Shown in pieces: positions 17,768 through 26,641 of a DNA stretch of 64,000 bases. The position numbers were made by a program, and so were the translations under genes. The notes below the pieces were generated by a model. The model was not told where the DNA came from and searched no databases. It saw only the letters and a list, made by a program, of their open reading frames with translations. The first letter of the stretch is position 1. Each line of letters begins with the position of its first letter. Origin of the DNA: Teichococcus deserti (lineage in GTDB: Bacteria > Pseudomonadota > Alphaproteobacteria > Acetobacterales > Acetobacteraceae); the NCBI RefSeq assembly GCF_001982615.1, contig NZ_MLCO01000005.1, positions 40,187 to 104,186 on the forward strand, read 5' to 3'.

Positions 17768-18007
17768 ATGGGCAACGACTTCAGCCACATCACCCGCCGT
17801 TGTGAGCGGGCTGTGGTGACCGCGTACCGCGAGCTGCGGGAGACCGGGAACAACGACCTGTCGTCGTTCCGGGCCTGCACGGCGCTGTACCGGATCCACC
17901 ACCCCGAGGCCTCGGTGAACGAGGCGCGCCGGCTGGTGTCCGAATGGATCGACCACCATATCGTGCGCGGCGAGGCCGGCCCGACTGACGGCTGCGAATG
18001 TCCGTGA
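17768..18007 (+). CDS. Small hypothetical protein under a Fur-box-like site
   Basis: A 79-residue soluble protein, MGNDFSHITRRCERAV onward, rich in helix-forming and charged residues. It contains SFRACTALYRIHHPE and ends GCECP, giving four cysteines (one near the N-terminus, one mid-chain, two at the tail) and four histidines that could bind metal. The ATG at 17768 has GGAG seven bases upstream; the ATG at 17762 is too close to it. It has its own promoter and an intrinsic terminator at 18051-18074, so it is monocistronic. I do not recognise a family. Iron-responsive expression is inferred from the operator. Confidence 0.75.
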   Translation: MGNDFSHITRRCERAVVTAYRELRETGNNDLSSFRACTALYRIHHPEASVNEARRLVSEWIDHHIVRGEAGPTDGCECP

Positions 18008-18050
18008 GCTGAGCCGCGCCTGCGGCGCGGCGGACCAGGTCGAACGATCG

Positions 18051-18074
18051 AACCGCCCGCGAGGGCGGTTTTTT
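18051..18074 (+). terminator. Intrinsic terminator of the 79-residue protein gene
   Basis: A perfect 8-bp stem AACCGCCC/GGGCGGTT with GCGA loop (18051-18070) runs into a T run ending at 18074. It closes the short monocistronic unit. Confidence 0.85.
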
Positions 18075-18133
18075 CGTGGCCCCCCCCTCCGCGGAGCAGG
18101 CGCTCAGGGCACCGGTCAGGGCACGGCGGCAGG

Positions 18134-18913
18134 TCAGGGGACGGGGGCAGGGCGCAGCAGGGAGGCGCGCAGGCCGGTATCGGCCAGGGCATCGACCAGG
18201 GCGGCGAAGGGATAGACAGCGATCGACCAGGGCCCCGCCCCGGTGAAGGCCAGCAGCCCCGGATAGATCGCCAACCGGTAATACAGCAGCGCCCCCGCCA
18301 CCGGGGCAGCGAGCAGGAAGATCCGGCCCAGCAGGTGGCCCAGCAGGATCGGCGCCAGGTGGTCGGCCAGGGCATAGGCGGCCCGGTCCGGCGTCAGGCC
18401 CAGCCGGCGCTCCAGCACCAGCAGCGTCTCCTGCAGCACCTGGGCGCCGAAGCCCTCCCGCGGCAGCTCGTCGCGCAGCTCGCGATGCTGGGCGCGGATC
18501 AGCTGGAACAGCAGCAGCCGCGTCTGCGCCAGCGGCGGCAGCCGGGTGACCAGCCAGAATCGAAGCTGCGGCCAGGCCAGGCGGGCGGCGGCGACCAGCC
18601 CGTAGGCGGTCCAGGCCAGCGCCGCGAAGACCACCAGCCCGGTGCAGATCCGCTCCACCTCCGGCAGGCCCAGCGCCACCGTGCCGCCATGCAGCAGCAG
18701 CAGCGCCGCCAGCAGCGCGAAGGAGGGCCAGAGCGCGCCGACGATCTGGTCGACCACCGCCGTGTCCAGCAGGGCGCGGGCCAGCGGGCCGGTCAGCCCC
18801 TTGCCGTTCTCGAAGGCCTCTTTCAGCTGCCCGCCCCAGCGGGCGGCCAGCCAGTCGCCCAGCTGCCGCCCCGTCGCCGCCGCTGCGGCCCCCGTCAACG
18901 CGCCATCCGCCAT
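18134..18913 (-). CDS. Integral membrane protein divergent from the DUF697 GTPase
   Basis: A 259-residue protein. Hydrophobic segments occur at about residues 62-80 and 90-112 and in the C-terminal third (ILLGHLLGRIFLLAAPVAGALLYYR in part). Between them lies a charged helical stretch, LLFQLIRAQHRELRDELPREGFG. No known catalytic motif is visible and I do not recognise a family. It is head to head with the GTPase gene across 63 bp, suggesting co-regulation and perhaps a membrane partner for that GTPase. Confidence 0.7.
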   Translation of the reverse strand: MADGALTGAAAAATGRQLGDWLAARWGGQLKEAFENGKGLTGPLARALLDTAVVDQIVGALWPSFALLAALLLLHGGTVALGLPEVERICTGLVVFAALAWTAYGLVAAARLAWPQLRFWLVTRLPPLAQTRLLLFQLIRAQHRELRDELPREGFGAQVLQETLLVLERRLGLTPDRAAYALADHLAPILLGHLLGRIFLLAAPVAGALLYYRLAIYPGLLAFTGAGPWSIAVYPFAALVDALADTGLRASLLRPAPVP

Positions 18914-18976
18914 GCCGGCTCCTCGACCTTTCGACCCAGTTTGCTAGCCTGGGGGCTGAACGCAACCGGCTGGCCG

Positions 18977-20563
18977 ATGGATCACCCTGCTTCGCTGCTG
19001 CTCGACCTGCCCGGCCTGTTCCTGGCCGTTCCCGCCGCCGCCCTGGTCCCGGTGGAGGAGGCGCTGCGCCGCCTCGGCCCCGACCCCGCGCATCCGCCGC
19101 CGCCGCCCGGCGCGCCGCATCTGCTGGCCGAGGCGCTGGAGCATCTGGGCCGCGGCCTGGCCGGGGCCGGCGGCTTCGGCGAGCCGCAGGCGGATCTCGC
19201 CGCCGTGGCCCTGGTCGCCGGCGACCAGCCGGTGCCGGGCAGCGCCACCCTGGCCGAGCTCGAGGCCGAAGTGCTGACGCGGCTGTCGGGCGCCGAGGCA
19301 GCGCCGCTGCAGGCCCTGGCGCTGGCGGTGGCGCGGCTGCGGCAGGAACGGCTGCGGCGGGCGCGGCGCCTGGGCATCGCGCCGCCGGCGCCGGTGCTGA
19401 CGCGCAAGGCCGGCGCGACCCGGCGCCTGGCCTCGGCGACCGCGGTCTTCGAGGCGCTGCGCGGCCTGGTCGGCAACAACCCGCTCTTTGCGGATTTCCA
19501 GCAGAAGGCCGAGGAGGAACGACGCCGCATGGGACGGGTGAACATCCTGATCGCCGGCAAGACGGGCGTGGGCAAGAGCACGCTGGTCAATGCCGTCTTC
19601 GGCGAGCAGGTGGCGCTGACCGGCATGGGCCGCCCCGTCACCCAGGATATTTCCTGGTACGAGCCGCCGCAGCTGCCGCTGCGCCTCTGCGACACCAAGG
19701 GGCTGGAGATGGCGGACTTTTCCGCGACTCTCGGCGCATTGGAAGCGGAGATAGAAAAAGGCAATGCCTCGGGCGATTTCGACCGGCGGCTGCATATCCT
19801 CTGGCTCTGCATCGCCGAGCCCGGCGCCCGGGTCGAGGCCGGGGAGCGCGCCGTGGTCGAGCTCTGCGCCCGCCACGGCATCCCGGCGCTGGTCATCCTG
19901 ACCAAGGCGATCGGCCCGCGCGCCTTCGAGGAGGTGGCGCGGCGCGAGCTGCCCGCAGCCCGCGCCTTTGTCCGGGTCCTCGCCGAGAACTGGGACGACC
20001 GCGCCCCCTTCGGCCTCGACGCCCTGATCCAGGCCACCGAAAGATTGCTGCCGGAGGCGCGGCAGGCCGCCTTCATCGCGGCGCAGCGGGTCGATGTCGA
20101 GCGCAAGCGCAAGCGCGCCATGAAGATCGCGGCAGGTGCCGCGGCCTCGGCGGCCGGGGCCGCTGCGGTGCCGATTCCGCTGGCGGATGCCGCCGGCATC
20201 TTCGCCATCAATGTCGGCATGGTGGCCGGCATCGCGGTGGCCATGGGGGTGTCCATGGACCGCGACAGCATGATCGCCATGGCGGCGAGCCTGGCCGGCG
20301 CGCTCGCCACCTCGGCCGGCGGGCGGATGATCGCCGGGCAGGTGCTGAAGCTGGTGCCGGGCATCGGCAGCCTGGCCGGCGGCGCCATCACCGCCGCCGT
20401 CGCCGGCAGCGCGACCTATGGCCTGGGCTACGGCTTCACCGAATACCTGTGCCGCTTCCACGCGGCCAAGGGCCACATGCCGGCCGGCGACGAGCTGCGC
20501 GAGGGGTTCCGGAAATTCTGGGAAAGCTGGGGCGAGAAGGAGAAGGCGCCCCCGAAGGCCTGA
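18977..20563 (+). CDS. GTPase with C-terminal DUF697-like membrane domain
   Basis: A 528-residue protein. Residues 1-170 form an alanine/leucine-rich helical region of no recognised family. A G domain follows with Walker A GKTGVGKST (194-202), switch DTKG (239-242) and a G4-like ILTKA (T309-K310), where the usual NKxD aspartate is replaced by alanine. From about residue 375 the chain resembles DUF697: two glycine/alanine-rich hydrophobic hairpins (AGIFAINVGMVAGIAVAMGV; GGAITAAVAGSATYGLGYG). Such YcjF- or YeeP-like GTPases are thought to act on membranes in stress. The start MDHP is chosen over upstream open frame that overlaps the divergent gene. Confidence 0.8.
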   Translation: MDHPASLLLDLPGLFLAVPAAALVPVEEALRRLGPDPAHPPPPPGAPHLLAEALEHLGRGLAGAGGFGEPQADLAAVALVAGDQPVPGSATLAELEAEVLTRLSGAEAAPLQALALAVARLRQERLRRARRLGIAPPAPVLTRKAGATRRLASATAVFEALRGLVGNNPLFADFQQKAEEERRRMGRVNILIAGKTGVGKSTLVNAVFGEQVALTGMGRPVTQDISWYEPPQLPLRLCDTKGLEMADFSATLGALEAEIEKGNASGDFDRRLHILWLCIAEPGARVEAGERAVVELCARHGIPALVILTKAIGPRAFEEVARRELPAARAFVRVLAENWDDRAPFGLDALIQATERLLPEARQAAFIAAQRVDVERKRKRAMKIAAGAAASAAGAAAVPIPLADAAGIFAINVGMVAGIAVAMGVSMDRDSMIAMAASLAGALATSAGGRMIAGQVLKLVPGIGSLAGGAITAAVAGSATYGLGYGFTEYLCRFHAAKGHMPAGDELREGFRKFWESWGEKEKAPPKA

Positions 20564-20721
20564 GGACCATGCCCAGCGTGATCGCCTGCGACGGCTTCGT
20601 CGAAGGCGCGGATCACGCGGACCGACAAAGCACCTGGACCATGGTCAGCGCTTCTATCGGCGCTGATCAGGGTCTAGTCTCGATGCCGTCGGGGTGACGC
20701 ATCAGGCCAGCGGAGGCTTGC

Positions 20722-21180
20722 GTGACGGTCGAGGTCCAGGATGCCGCGGAGATCCTGCGCGCGGTGCTGTCGCTGGGGCGGCGGCTGCGGACGGAGCGGC
20801 CGGCGGGCGGCGTCTCGCTCTCCGGCATGGCGATGCTCGGCACGCTGAGCCGGCAGGGGCCGATGCCCGCGGCCCGCCTCGCCGAGGCGGAGGGGCTGCA
20901 GGCGCAGTCGCTGACCCGGCTGATCGCCGGGCTGGAGCGGTCCGGCTGCATCGCCCGCCGACGCAGCCAGGCCGACCGGCGGGAGATCGTCATCGCGCTG
21001 ACCGAGCATGGCCGCGCCGCCCTGGACGAGGACCTGCAGGCCTGCCGCGCCTGGCTGGAGCGCGCCATGGACGAGGCGCTGGCGCCGCCCGAGCGCGCCG
21101 CGCTGCAGCAGGCGGCGGGGGCGATGATCAAGCTCGCCGCCCACCGCCCGGGCGTCGCGCCTCAGGAGAACAGCGCGTAG
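20722..21180 (+). CDS. MarR family transcriptional regulator
   Basis: A 152-residue winged-helix regulator with recognition region LAEAEGLQAQSLTRLIAGLERSGCIARRRSQADRR and a wing plus C-terminal dimerisation helix. The GTG start at 20722 has GGAGG at the right distance. Its 3' end overlaps the 3' end of the convergent TauE/SafE gene by 19 bases, so antisense interference is possible. Target and ligand are unknown. Confidence 0.88.
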   Translation: MTVEVQDAAEILRAVLSLGRRLRTERPAGGVSLSGMAMLGTLSRQGPMPAARLAEAEGLQAQSLTRLIAGLERSGCIARRRSQADRREIVIALTEHGRAALDEDLQACRAWLERAMDEALAPPERAALQQAAGAMIKLAAHRPGVAPQENSA

Positions 21181-21992
21181 AACATCCGGATCGCGGTGAT
21201 CGCCAGGAAGATGGCGAAGGCGCGCTTCAGCATCAGCGGCGGGATGGTGTGCGCCAGGTGCACGCCCCAGGGCGTCGCCAGGATCGAGCTGGGCACGATC
21301 AGCGCGAAGCCGATCAGGTTGACGTAGCCCACCGAATAGGGCGGCAGGTCATGCGCGCCCCACCCGCCGTACAGGAAGCCCAGCGTCGCCGGGATCGAGA
21401 TGATCAGCCCGAAGACCGAGGCCGTCGCGACCGCCGAGCGGATCGGCGTGCCGAACATCGACAGGATCGGCACGCCGACCGTGCCGCCGCCGATGCCCAT
21501 CATCGCCGAGACGGTGCCGATGAAGCCGCCGATGCCCCAGAGCCCGGGGCCGCGCGGCGTCGTCTCGCGGATTTTGAAGTCGACGCCGGTGAAGCCCATG
21601 TTGACCGCGACCAGCAGCGCGATGGTGGCGAAGACCGCCGACAGCGCGTCGCCCTTCAGCCAGATGGCGAGCACGGTGCCCAGCACCACGCCGAGGATCA
21701 TCGACGGCCAGATCGCCTTCAGCAGCGCCGTGTCGATGGCGCCCTTGGCATAATGCTTCCGCGCCGAGACGATCGAGGTCGGGATGATGGTGGCAAGGCT
21801 CGTGCCCACCGCCAGCTTCATCTGCACCGCCTCGGGGATGCCGAGGATCGGGAAGACGTTGAACAGCACCGGCACGATGACGATGCCGCCGCCGACGCCG
21901 AGCAGCCCGGCAAGGGTCCCCGACAGCAGGCCGGTCAGCGCCATGGCGAAGGCGAGGCCCGCAAGCCAGAGCGGGTCGGACATATGTTCCAT
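21162..21992 (-). CDS. Sulfite exporter TauE/SafE family protein
   Basis: A 276-residue permease with about eight membrane helices. The two internal half-repeats carry the glycine-rich motifs GLLGVGGGIVIVPVLF and MMGIGGGTVGVPILSMFG. The family moves sulfite, sulfoacetate and other organosulfur anions. It is divergent from a second, shorter TauE/SafE gene at 22105 across 112 bp and convergent with a MarR gene. The substrate is not known. Confidence 0.9.
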   Translation of the reverse strand: MEHMSDPLWLAGLAFAMALTGLLSGTLAGLLGVGGGIVIVPVLFNVFPILGIPEAVQMKLAVGTSLATIIPTSIVSARKHYAKGAIDTALLKAIWPSMILGVVLGTVLAIWLKGDALSAVFATIALLVAVNMGFTGVDFKIRETTPRGPGLWGIGGFIGTVSAMMGIGGGTVGVPILSMFGTPIRSAVATASVFGLIISIPATLGFLYGGWGAHDLPPYSVGYVNLIGFALIVPSSILATPWGVHLAHTIPPLMLKRAFAIFLAITAIRMFYALFS

Positions 21993-22104
21993 GCAGGGGA
22001 TACCTTGGCGGCGGGGTCTGGACGTTGCAGTTTCGTGTTTCGCGGGCGGCGCCGCCTGACCTGCTTACACCCCCCATCCGGTTCCGTCAGCCCGTGCCCC
22101 CCTG

Positions 22105-22869
22105 ATGCCCCCTCTGATCACCGATCCCTGGTTCTATGCGCTGGCCGTCCCGGCGCTGCTCATCACCGGCATCAGCAAGGGCGGCTTCGCCTCAGGCGGC
22201 GGCAATCTGTCGGTTCCCGCCATGGCGCTGCTGCTGCCGGCGCCGCAGGCGGCCGCCATCTCGCTCCCCGTGCTCTGCGCCATGGATATCGCGGGGCTGC
22301 GCGCCTGGTGGGGCCGCTGGAGCCGGCGCGAGATGCTGGCCATCATCCCCGGCGGGCTGCTCGGCATCCTGCTCGGCAGCCTGGCCTTCGGCGCCATGAG
22401 CGACCGCATGACCCGGCTGATGGTGGGCGTCATCGCCCTGGCCTTCCTGGCGCGCAGCCTGTGGCTGGCGCGGCGCGGGACCCTGCCGCCGCCGGCAGTC
22501 CCCAGCCGCTGGCGCGGCGGCTTCTGGTCCACCGTCTCCGGCTTCACCAGCACCATCGCCCATGCCGGCGGGCCGCCGCTGGCCGTCTATCTCTACCCGC
22601 TGCGGCTGGAGCGGGCGCAGCTGGCGGCCACCACCGTCGTCTTCTTCGGCGTGGTGAACTACGTGAAGCTTGTGCCCTATGCGGCGCTCGGGCAATGGAG
22701 CGCCACCAACCTGCTGACCAGCCTGGTGCTGCTGCCGCTGGCGCCGGTCGGCGTGCGGCTCGGCGTCTGGCTGCAGGGTCGCATCAGCGACAAGGTCTTC
22801 TATCGGTTGATCCATGTTCTTCTGGCGGTCACCGGCATCAAGCTGGTGGCGGATGGGGTGGGGCTGTGA
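22105..22869 (+). CDS. Sulfite exporter TauE/SafE family protein, second type
   Basis: A 254-residue TauE/SafE protein with the variant half-repeat motifs SKGGFASGGGNLSVPAMALLL and TSTIAHAGGPPLAVYLYPL. It belongs to a different subfamily from its divergent neighbour, so the two are not a recent duplication. The racemase gene begins inside its stop codon (GTGA), implying translational coupling. Confidence 0.88.
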   Translation: MPPLITDPWFYALAVPALLITGISKGGFASGGGNLSVPAMALLLPAPQAAAISLPVLCAMDIAGLRAWWGRWSRREMLAIIPGGLLGILLGSLAFGAMSDRMTRLMVGVIALAFLARSLWLARRGTLPPPAVPSRWRGGFWSTVSGFTSTIAHAGGPPLAVYLYPLRLERAQLAATTVVFFGVVNYVKLVPYAALGQWSATNLLTSLVLLPLAPVGVRLGVWLQGRISDKVFYRLIHVLLAVTGIKLVADGVGL

Positions 22870-23582
22870 GCGTTTTTCCTGAGACTCCCTTTCTCGGCGT
22901 GCTCGGCGGCATGGGGCCGCTGGCCAGCGCGCAGTTCATGCTGCGGCTGACCCTGCTGACGCCGGCGGCGCGCGACCAGGACCACCTGCCGGCGCTGCTC
23001 TGGTCCGACCCGCGCATCCCCGACCGCACCGCGGCCCGCCTCGCCGGCGGCGAGGACCCGCTGCCCTGGCTGGTGCGGGGCCTCCGCGGGCTGGAGGCGG
23101 CCGGCTGCGGCGCCATCGCCATCCCCTGCAACACCGCGCATGGCTGGATCGAGGGGATGCGCGCGGCCTCTGGCCTGCCGATCCTGCACATCGTCGACGC
23201 CGCCGCCGAGGAGCTGGCGCGGCAGGGCATTCATGCGGGGCCGATCGGTGTCATGGGCACCGCCGGCACCCTGGCGATGCGCCTCTACCAGGACCGGCTG
23301 GAGGCGCGTGGCTATTCCTGCCTGTTGCCGACCGACGAAGAAATGGCGGCGCGGGTTTCGCCCGGCATCGCCTTGGTGAAGGCGAATGACGTCCAGAAGG
23401 CCTACGCCCCGCTGGCCGAGGCGGCCTCGGCCCTGAAGGCGCGGGGCGCCGCGGCGGTGGTGCTGGGCTGCACCGAGATCCCGCTCGGCATCCTGGCCGG
23501 CCCGCATGCCGAGATCGGCCTGCCGCTGATCGACACCATCGATGCCCTGGCGCTGGCCGCGCTGCGCTGGGCGGGCCGGTAA
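22866..23582 (+). CDS. Aspartate/glutamate racemase family protein
   Basis: A 238-residue cofactor-independent racemase with both catalytic cysteines in place: IPCNTAH in the N-terminal half and VLGCTEIPL in the C-terminal half. The opening GVLGGMGPLASAQF is typical of the aspartate racemase subgroup. It racemises acidic amino acids or acts as a related isomerase. The GTG start overlaps the upstream transporter stop, linking the two genes. Confidence 0.88.
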   Translation: MSVFPETPFLGVLGGMGPLASAQFMLRLTLLTPAARDQDHLPALLWSDPRIPDRTAARLAGGEDPLPWLVRGLRGLEAAGCGAIAIPCNTAHGWIEGMRAASGLPILHIVDAAAEELARQGIHAGPIGVMGTAGTLAMRLYQDRLEARGYSCLLPTDEEMAARVSPGIALVKANDVQKAYAPLAEAASALKARGAAAVVLGCTEIPLGILAGPHAEIGLPLIDTIDALALAALRWAGR

Positions 23583-23585
23583 GGG

Positions 23586-24080
23586 CTATTCCAGGAGGGC
23601 GAGGGCGTTCCTCGCCCCCATCGACCGCGCCATCTCGGCGGCCGTCTTGCCGGTCGCATCCCGCCGCGTCCTGTCGGCGCCGGCATCGAGCAGCCGCTGC
23701 ACCATCATGTCGCGGTTCAGCATGGCCGCCAGCATCAGCGGGGTGCGCCCGTCCGGCCCCGCCGCGTCGGGCTGCGCGCCGCCCTCCAGCAGCGCTTCCA
23801 CCACCGCCGTCGCCTCCTTGAAGACGGCGCCGGCCAGCGGCACCTGGCCATGGTCGTTGGCCCGGTCCGGATCGGCGCCGCGGTCCAGCAGCAGCCGCAC
23901 CGCCGCCTCGCGGCCGTGATAGGCGGCCAGCATCAGCAGCCCGTCGCCGCGCTCGTTGCGGATCTCCAGCGGCAGGCCATGCGCCAGCGCATCCTCCAGC
24001 AGCGCCGTGTCGCCGGCCCGCGCCGCGTCGAAGATCTTCGCGGCCAGTGCCCGGAGGGCTTCAGGGTCGTCCTGGTTCAT
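23586..24080 (-). CDS. Ankyrin repeat protein
   Basis: A 164-residue protein made almost entirely of about four ankyrin repeats (DGLLMLAAYHGREAAVRLLLDRGADPD; GRTPLMLAAMLNRDMMVQRLLDAGAD, among others). It has no signal peptide or membrane segment and probably mediates protein binding in the cytoplasm. The start MNQDDPEA has AGGAG upstream; the frame stays open further but without a ribosome-binding site. Bacterial ankyrin proteins of this size often pair with catalases or toxins, neither of which is adjacent. Confidence 0.83.
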   Translation of the reverse strand: MNQDDPEALRALAAKIFDAARAGDTALLEDALAHGLPLEIRNERGDGLLMLAAYHGREAAVRLLLDRGADPDRANDHGQVPLAGAVFKEATAVVEALLEGGAQPDAAGPDGRTPLMLAAMLNRDMMVQRLLDAGADRTRRDATGKTAAEMARSMGARNALALLE

Positions 24081-24186
24081 GGCCGCGGCTCCTGCAGGGA
24101 ATGTGCGCCCCAGATGTAGCGAGGCGACCCCCCTGGACAAGGCAGCACCGCGGCGCGAGCTTGTCGGCCGGATCTGGAGCTCGGAC

Positions 24187-24930
24187 GTGTCGCAGCGGCG
24201 CAAGCCATGGGTGGGGATCGTGGCCTGCCGTCGGGAAGTCAGGGGACGATGGCAGCACATGTCGCCTTCGCGCTACGCCGCCGCCCTGGTCGGCGGCGCC
24301 GGGGCGGTGCCGGTCCAGCTGCCGCCGACGGGCCGGTATGTCGCCGTGGACGATTACCTCGACCGGCTGGACGGGCTGCTGGTGCCGGGCGCGCCCAGCC
24401 ATGTCGATGCCGCCCTCTACGGCGCTCCCCCGCTGGGCGCGGAATTTCTGCTCGACCCGGCGCGCGACGCCACCGTCATGCCGCTGATCCGCGCCGCCAT
24501 TGCCCGCGGCATGCCGGTGCTGGCGATCTGCCGCGGGCTGCAGGAGATGAACGTCGCCTTCGGCGGCAGCCTGCATGCGGCGCTGCATGAGGTGCCGGGC
24601 CGGATGGACCATCGCACCGACGGCCAGAGCCCGGCCGAGCGCAACCGCCTGAGCCATCCGGTCGAGATGCAGGGCCTGCTGCGCGCCGTCGTCGGCCGGC
24701 CGCGGATGCTGGTGAACTCCTCCCATCTGCAGGGCGTCGACCGCGTGGCCGAGGGCCTCGCCATCGAGGCCCTGGCCCCCGACGGCACGGTGGAGGCGCT
24801 GCGGCCCAGCTCCGCCACCGGCTTCCAGCTCGCGGTGCAATGGCACCCCGAATGGCGCTTCGACCAGGACGCGCCCAGCACCGCCCTTTTCCGCGCCTTC
24901 GGCGCCGCCTGCACCGGGATCGCCCCATGA
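24187..24930 (+). CDS. Gamma-glutamyl-gamma-aminobutyrate hydrolase-like class I amidotransferase (PuuD type)
   Basis: A 247-residue peptidase C26-family enzyme. The nucleophile is C115 in AICRGLQEMN, followed by FGGSLHAALHEV, and QWHPEW supplies the histidine-glutamate pair. PuuD frees GABA from gamma-glutamyl-GABA. The GTG at 24187 follows GGAG by seven bases and gives MSQRRKPWVGIVACR. It overlaps the gamma-glutamyltransferase gene by ATGA, so both probably process gamma-glutamyl amides together. Confidence 0.85.
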   Translation: MSQRRKPWVGIVACRREVRGRWQHMSPSRYAAALVGGAGAVPVQLPPTGRYVAVDDYLDRLDGLLVPGAPSHVDAALYGAPPLGAEFLLDPARDATVMPLIRAAIARGMPVLAICRGLQEMNVAFGGSLHAALHEVPGRMDHRTDGQSPAERNRLSHPVEMQGLLRAVVGRPRMLVNSSHLQGVDRVAEGLAIEALAPDGTVEALRPSSATGFQLAVQWHPEWRFDQDAPSTALFRAFGAACTGIAP

Positions 24931-26630
24931 CCTCTGCTCCGAATTCCTCCTGGCGCGACCGCGCCGGCAGCCGCTTCACCCGCGAGAAGCAGCCGGCCCT
25001 GGCCAGCAGGGGCATGGTGGTAACCAACCACCCGGTGGCCTCCGCCGCCGGCGCCGAGATGCTGCTCTCCGGCGGCAACGCCATCGATGCGGCCATCGCC
25101 GCGCTCTTCACGCTGACCGTGGTCGAGCCGATGATGGTCGGCACCCTCGGCGGCGGCGTCGCCCATATCCGCCTGACCGATGGCCGGCATGTGGTGCTGG
25201 ACGGCCTGTCCACCGCGCCGGCGGCGGCGACGGCCGACATGTACCGCCCGGTCTCCGACACCCTGCCCGACTACCAGGAGACGGAAGGGCGCAAGAACGC
25301 GGTCGGCGTCCTCGCCATGGGCGTCCCCGGCGCGCTCGCCGGCTGGTGCCAGGCCCTGGCCGACCACGGCACCCTGCCATTGGCAGAAATCCTGCGCCCC
25401 GCCATCCGCGCGGCGTCCGAGGGCTTTCGCGTCACCGCCTATCTGACGGGCGCCATCACCGACGCCGCGACCGACCTGGCCCGCGACCCTGGCCTGGCCG
25501 CCACCTTCCTGCCCGACGGCGCCCCCCCGCAGCCCGGCACCCTGCTGCGCCAGCCGCAGCTGGCCGACAGCCTGCGGATGATGGCCGGGCAGGGGCCCGC
25601 TGTCCTCTATGGCGGCCAGATCGGCCGGGCCCTGGCCGAGCACATGGCGGCCAGCGGCGGGTTGATCACCCTCGCTGATCTCGAAGCCTACAGCGTGGTC
25701 GAGCGCGCCCCAATTGTCGGAAAATACCGCGGCTTCGAGGTGCTGGCCCCGCCGCCGCCCTCCTCCTCCGGCGTCCACATGACGCAGATGCTGAACCTGC
25801 TGGAGGGCTATGACCTCGGCGCCCTCGGCTCCGGCAGCACCGCGACGGTCCACCTGCTGGCCGAGGCCCTGAAGATGGCCTTCGCCGACCGCGGCGTGGC
25901 CACCGCCGACCCCGCCTTCGTCAAGGTCCCCGTCGAGCGCCTGACCTCCAAGGACTACGCGGCCGAGCGCCGCGCCCTGATGAAGCTCGACGCCGCCCAG
26001 GACTGGACCCCGGGCGTGCCCCAGGCGGAATCGGCCAACACCACCCACGTGACGGTGGCGGATGCGGCCGGCAACATCGTGGCCAGCACCCAGACCATCA
26101 ACAGCCTGTTCGGGGCGCGCTTCTCCATCCCCGGCACCGGGCTGATCGCCAACAACTACATGTTCAACTTCGACCCGCATCCGGGCAAGGCGCTGTCCGT
26201 GGCGCCCGGCAAGCGCGTCTTCACCTCCATGGCGCCGACCATCGTCCGCCGCGACGGCAAGCCGGTCTTCGCCCTCGGCCTGCCGGGCGGCCTGCGCATC
26301 TTCGGCTCCGCCATGCAGGCGGTGATCAACCTGATCGACCACGGCATGGAGCTGCAGGACGCCGTCGAGGCCCCCCGGATCTGGACCAACGGCCATACCC
26401 TGGAGCTCGAGCCCACCATCGACCCCAGCCTGGACGCCGGGCTCTCGGCCCTGGGCCACAAGGTCCAGCGCATGAAGCATATCGGCGGCGGCATGGGCGC
26501 GGTGCGCTTCCATGCGGACGGCATGATCGAAGGGGCGGCCTGCTGGCGCGCGGACGGGACGCCGGTCGGCATCTCGGGCGGGCTGGCCCGGGCGGATGTG
26601 CGCTTCGACCCGGAAGTCGGACGCCGCTAA
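24927..26630 (+). CDS. Gamma-glutamyltransferase family protein
   Basis: A 567-residue Ntn-hydrolase precursor. The autocatalytic and catalytic threonine lies in ANTTHVTVAD (T372), and the substrate-binding elements GNAIDAAIAALFTLTVVEPMMVG and GLPGGLRIFGSAMQAVINL are present. Unlike E. coli Ggt, the N-terminus (MTSAPNSSWRDRAGSR) has no signal peptide, so the enzyme should be cytoplasmic. Coupling to a PuuD-like hydrolase suggests use of intracellular gamma-glutamyl compounds. A cephalosporin-acylase-like or other side-chain amidase role cannot be excluded. Confidence 0.87.
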   Translation: MTSAPNSSWRDRAGSRFTREKQPALASRGMVVTNHPVASAAGAEMLLSGGNAIDAAIAALFTLTVVEPMMVGTLGGGVAHIRLTDGRHVVLDGLSTAPAAATADMYRPVSDTLPDYQETEGRKNAVGVLAMGVPGALAGWCQALADHGTLPLAEILRPAIRAASEGFRVTAYLTGAITDAATDLARDPGLAATFLPDGAPPQPGTLLRQPQLADSLRMMAGQGPAVLYGGQIGRALAEHMAASGGLITLADLEAYSVVERAPIVGKYRGFEVLAPPPPSSSGVHMTQMLNLLEGYDLGALGSGSTATVHLLAEALKMAFADRGVATADPAFVKVPVERLTSKDYAAERRALMKLDAAQDWTPGVPQAESANTTHVTVADAAGNIVASTQTINSLFGARFSIPGTGLIANNYMFNFDPHPGKALSVAPGKRVFTSMAPTIVRRDGKPVFALGLPGGLRIFGSAMQAVINLIDHGMELQDAVEAPRIWTNGHTLELEPTIDPSLDAGLSALGHKVQRMKHIGGGMGAVRFHADGMIEGAACWRADGTPVGISGGLARADVRFDPEVGRR

Positions 26631-26641
26631 CAAAAGCAAGG

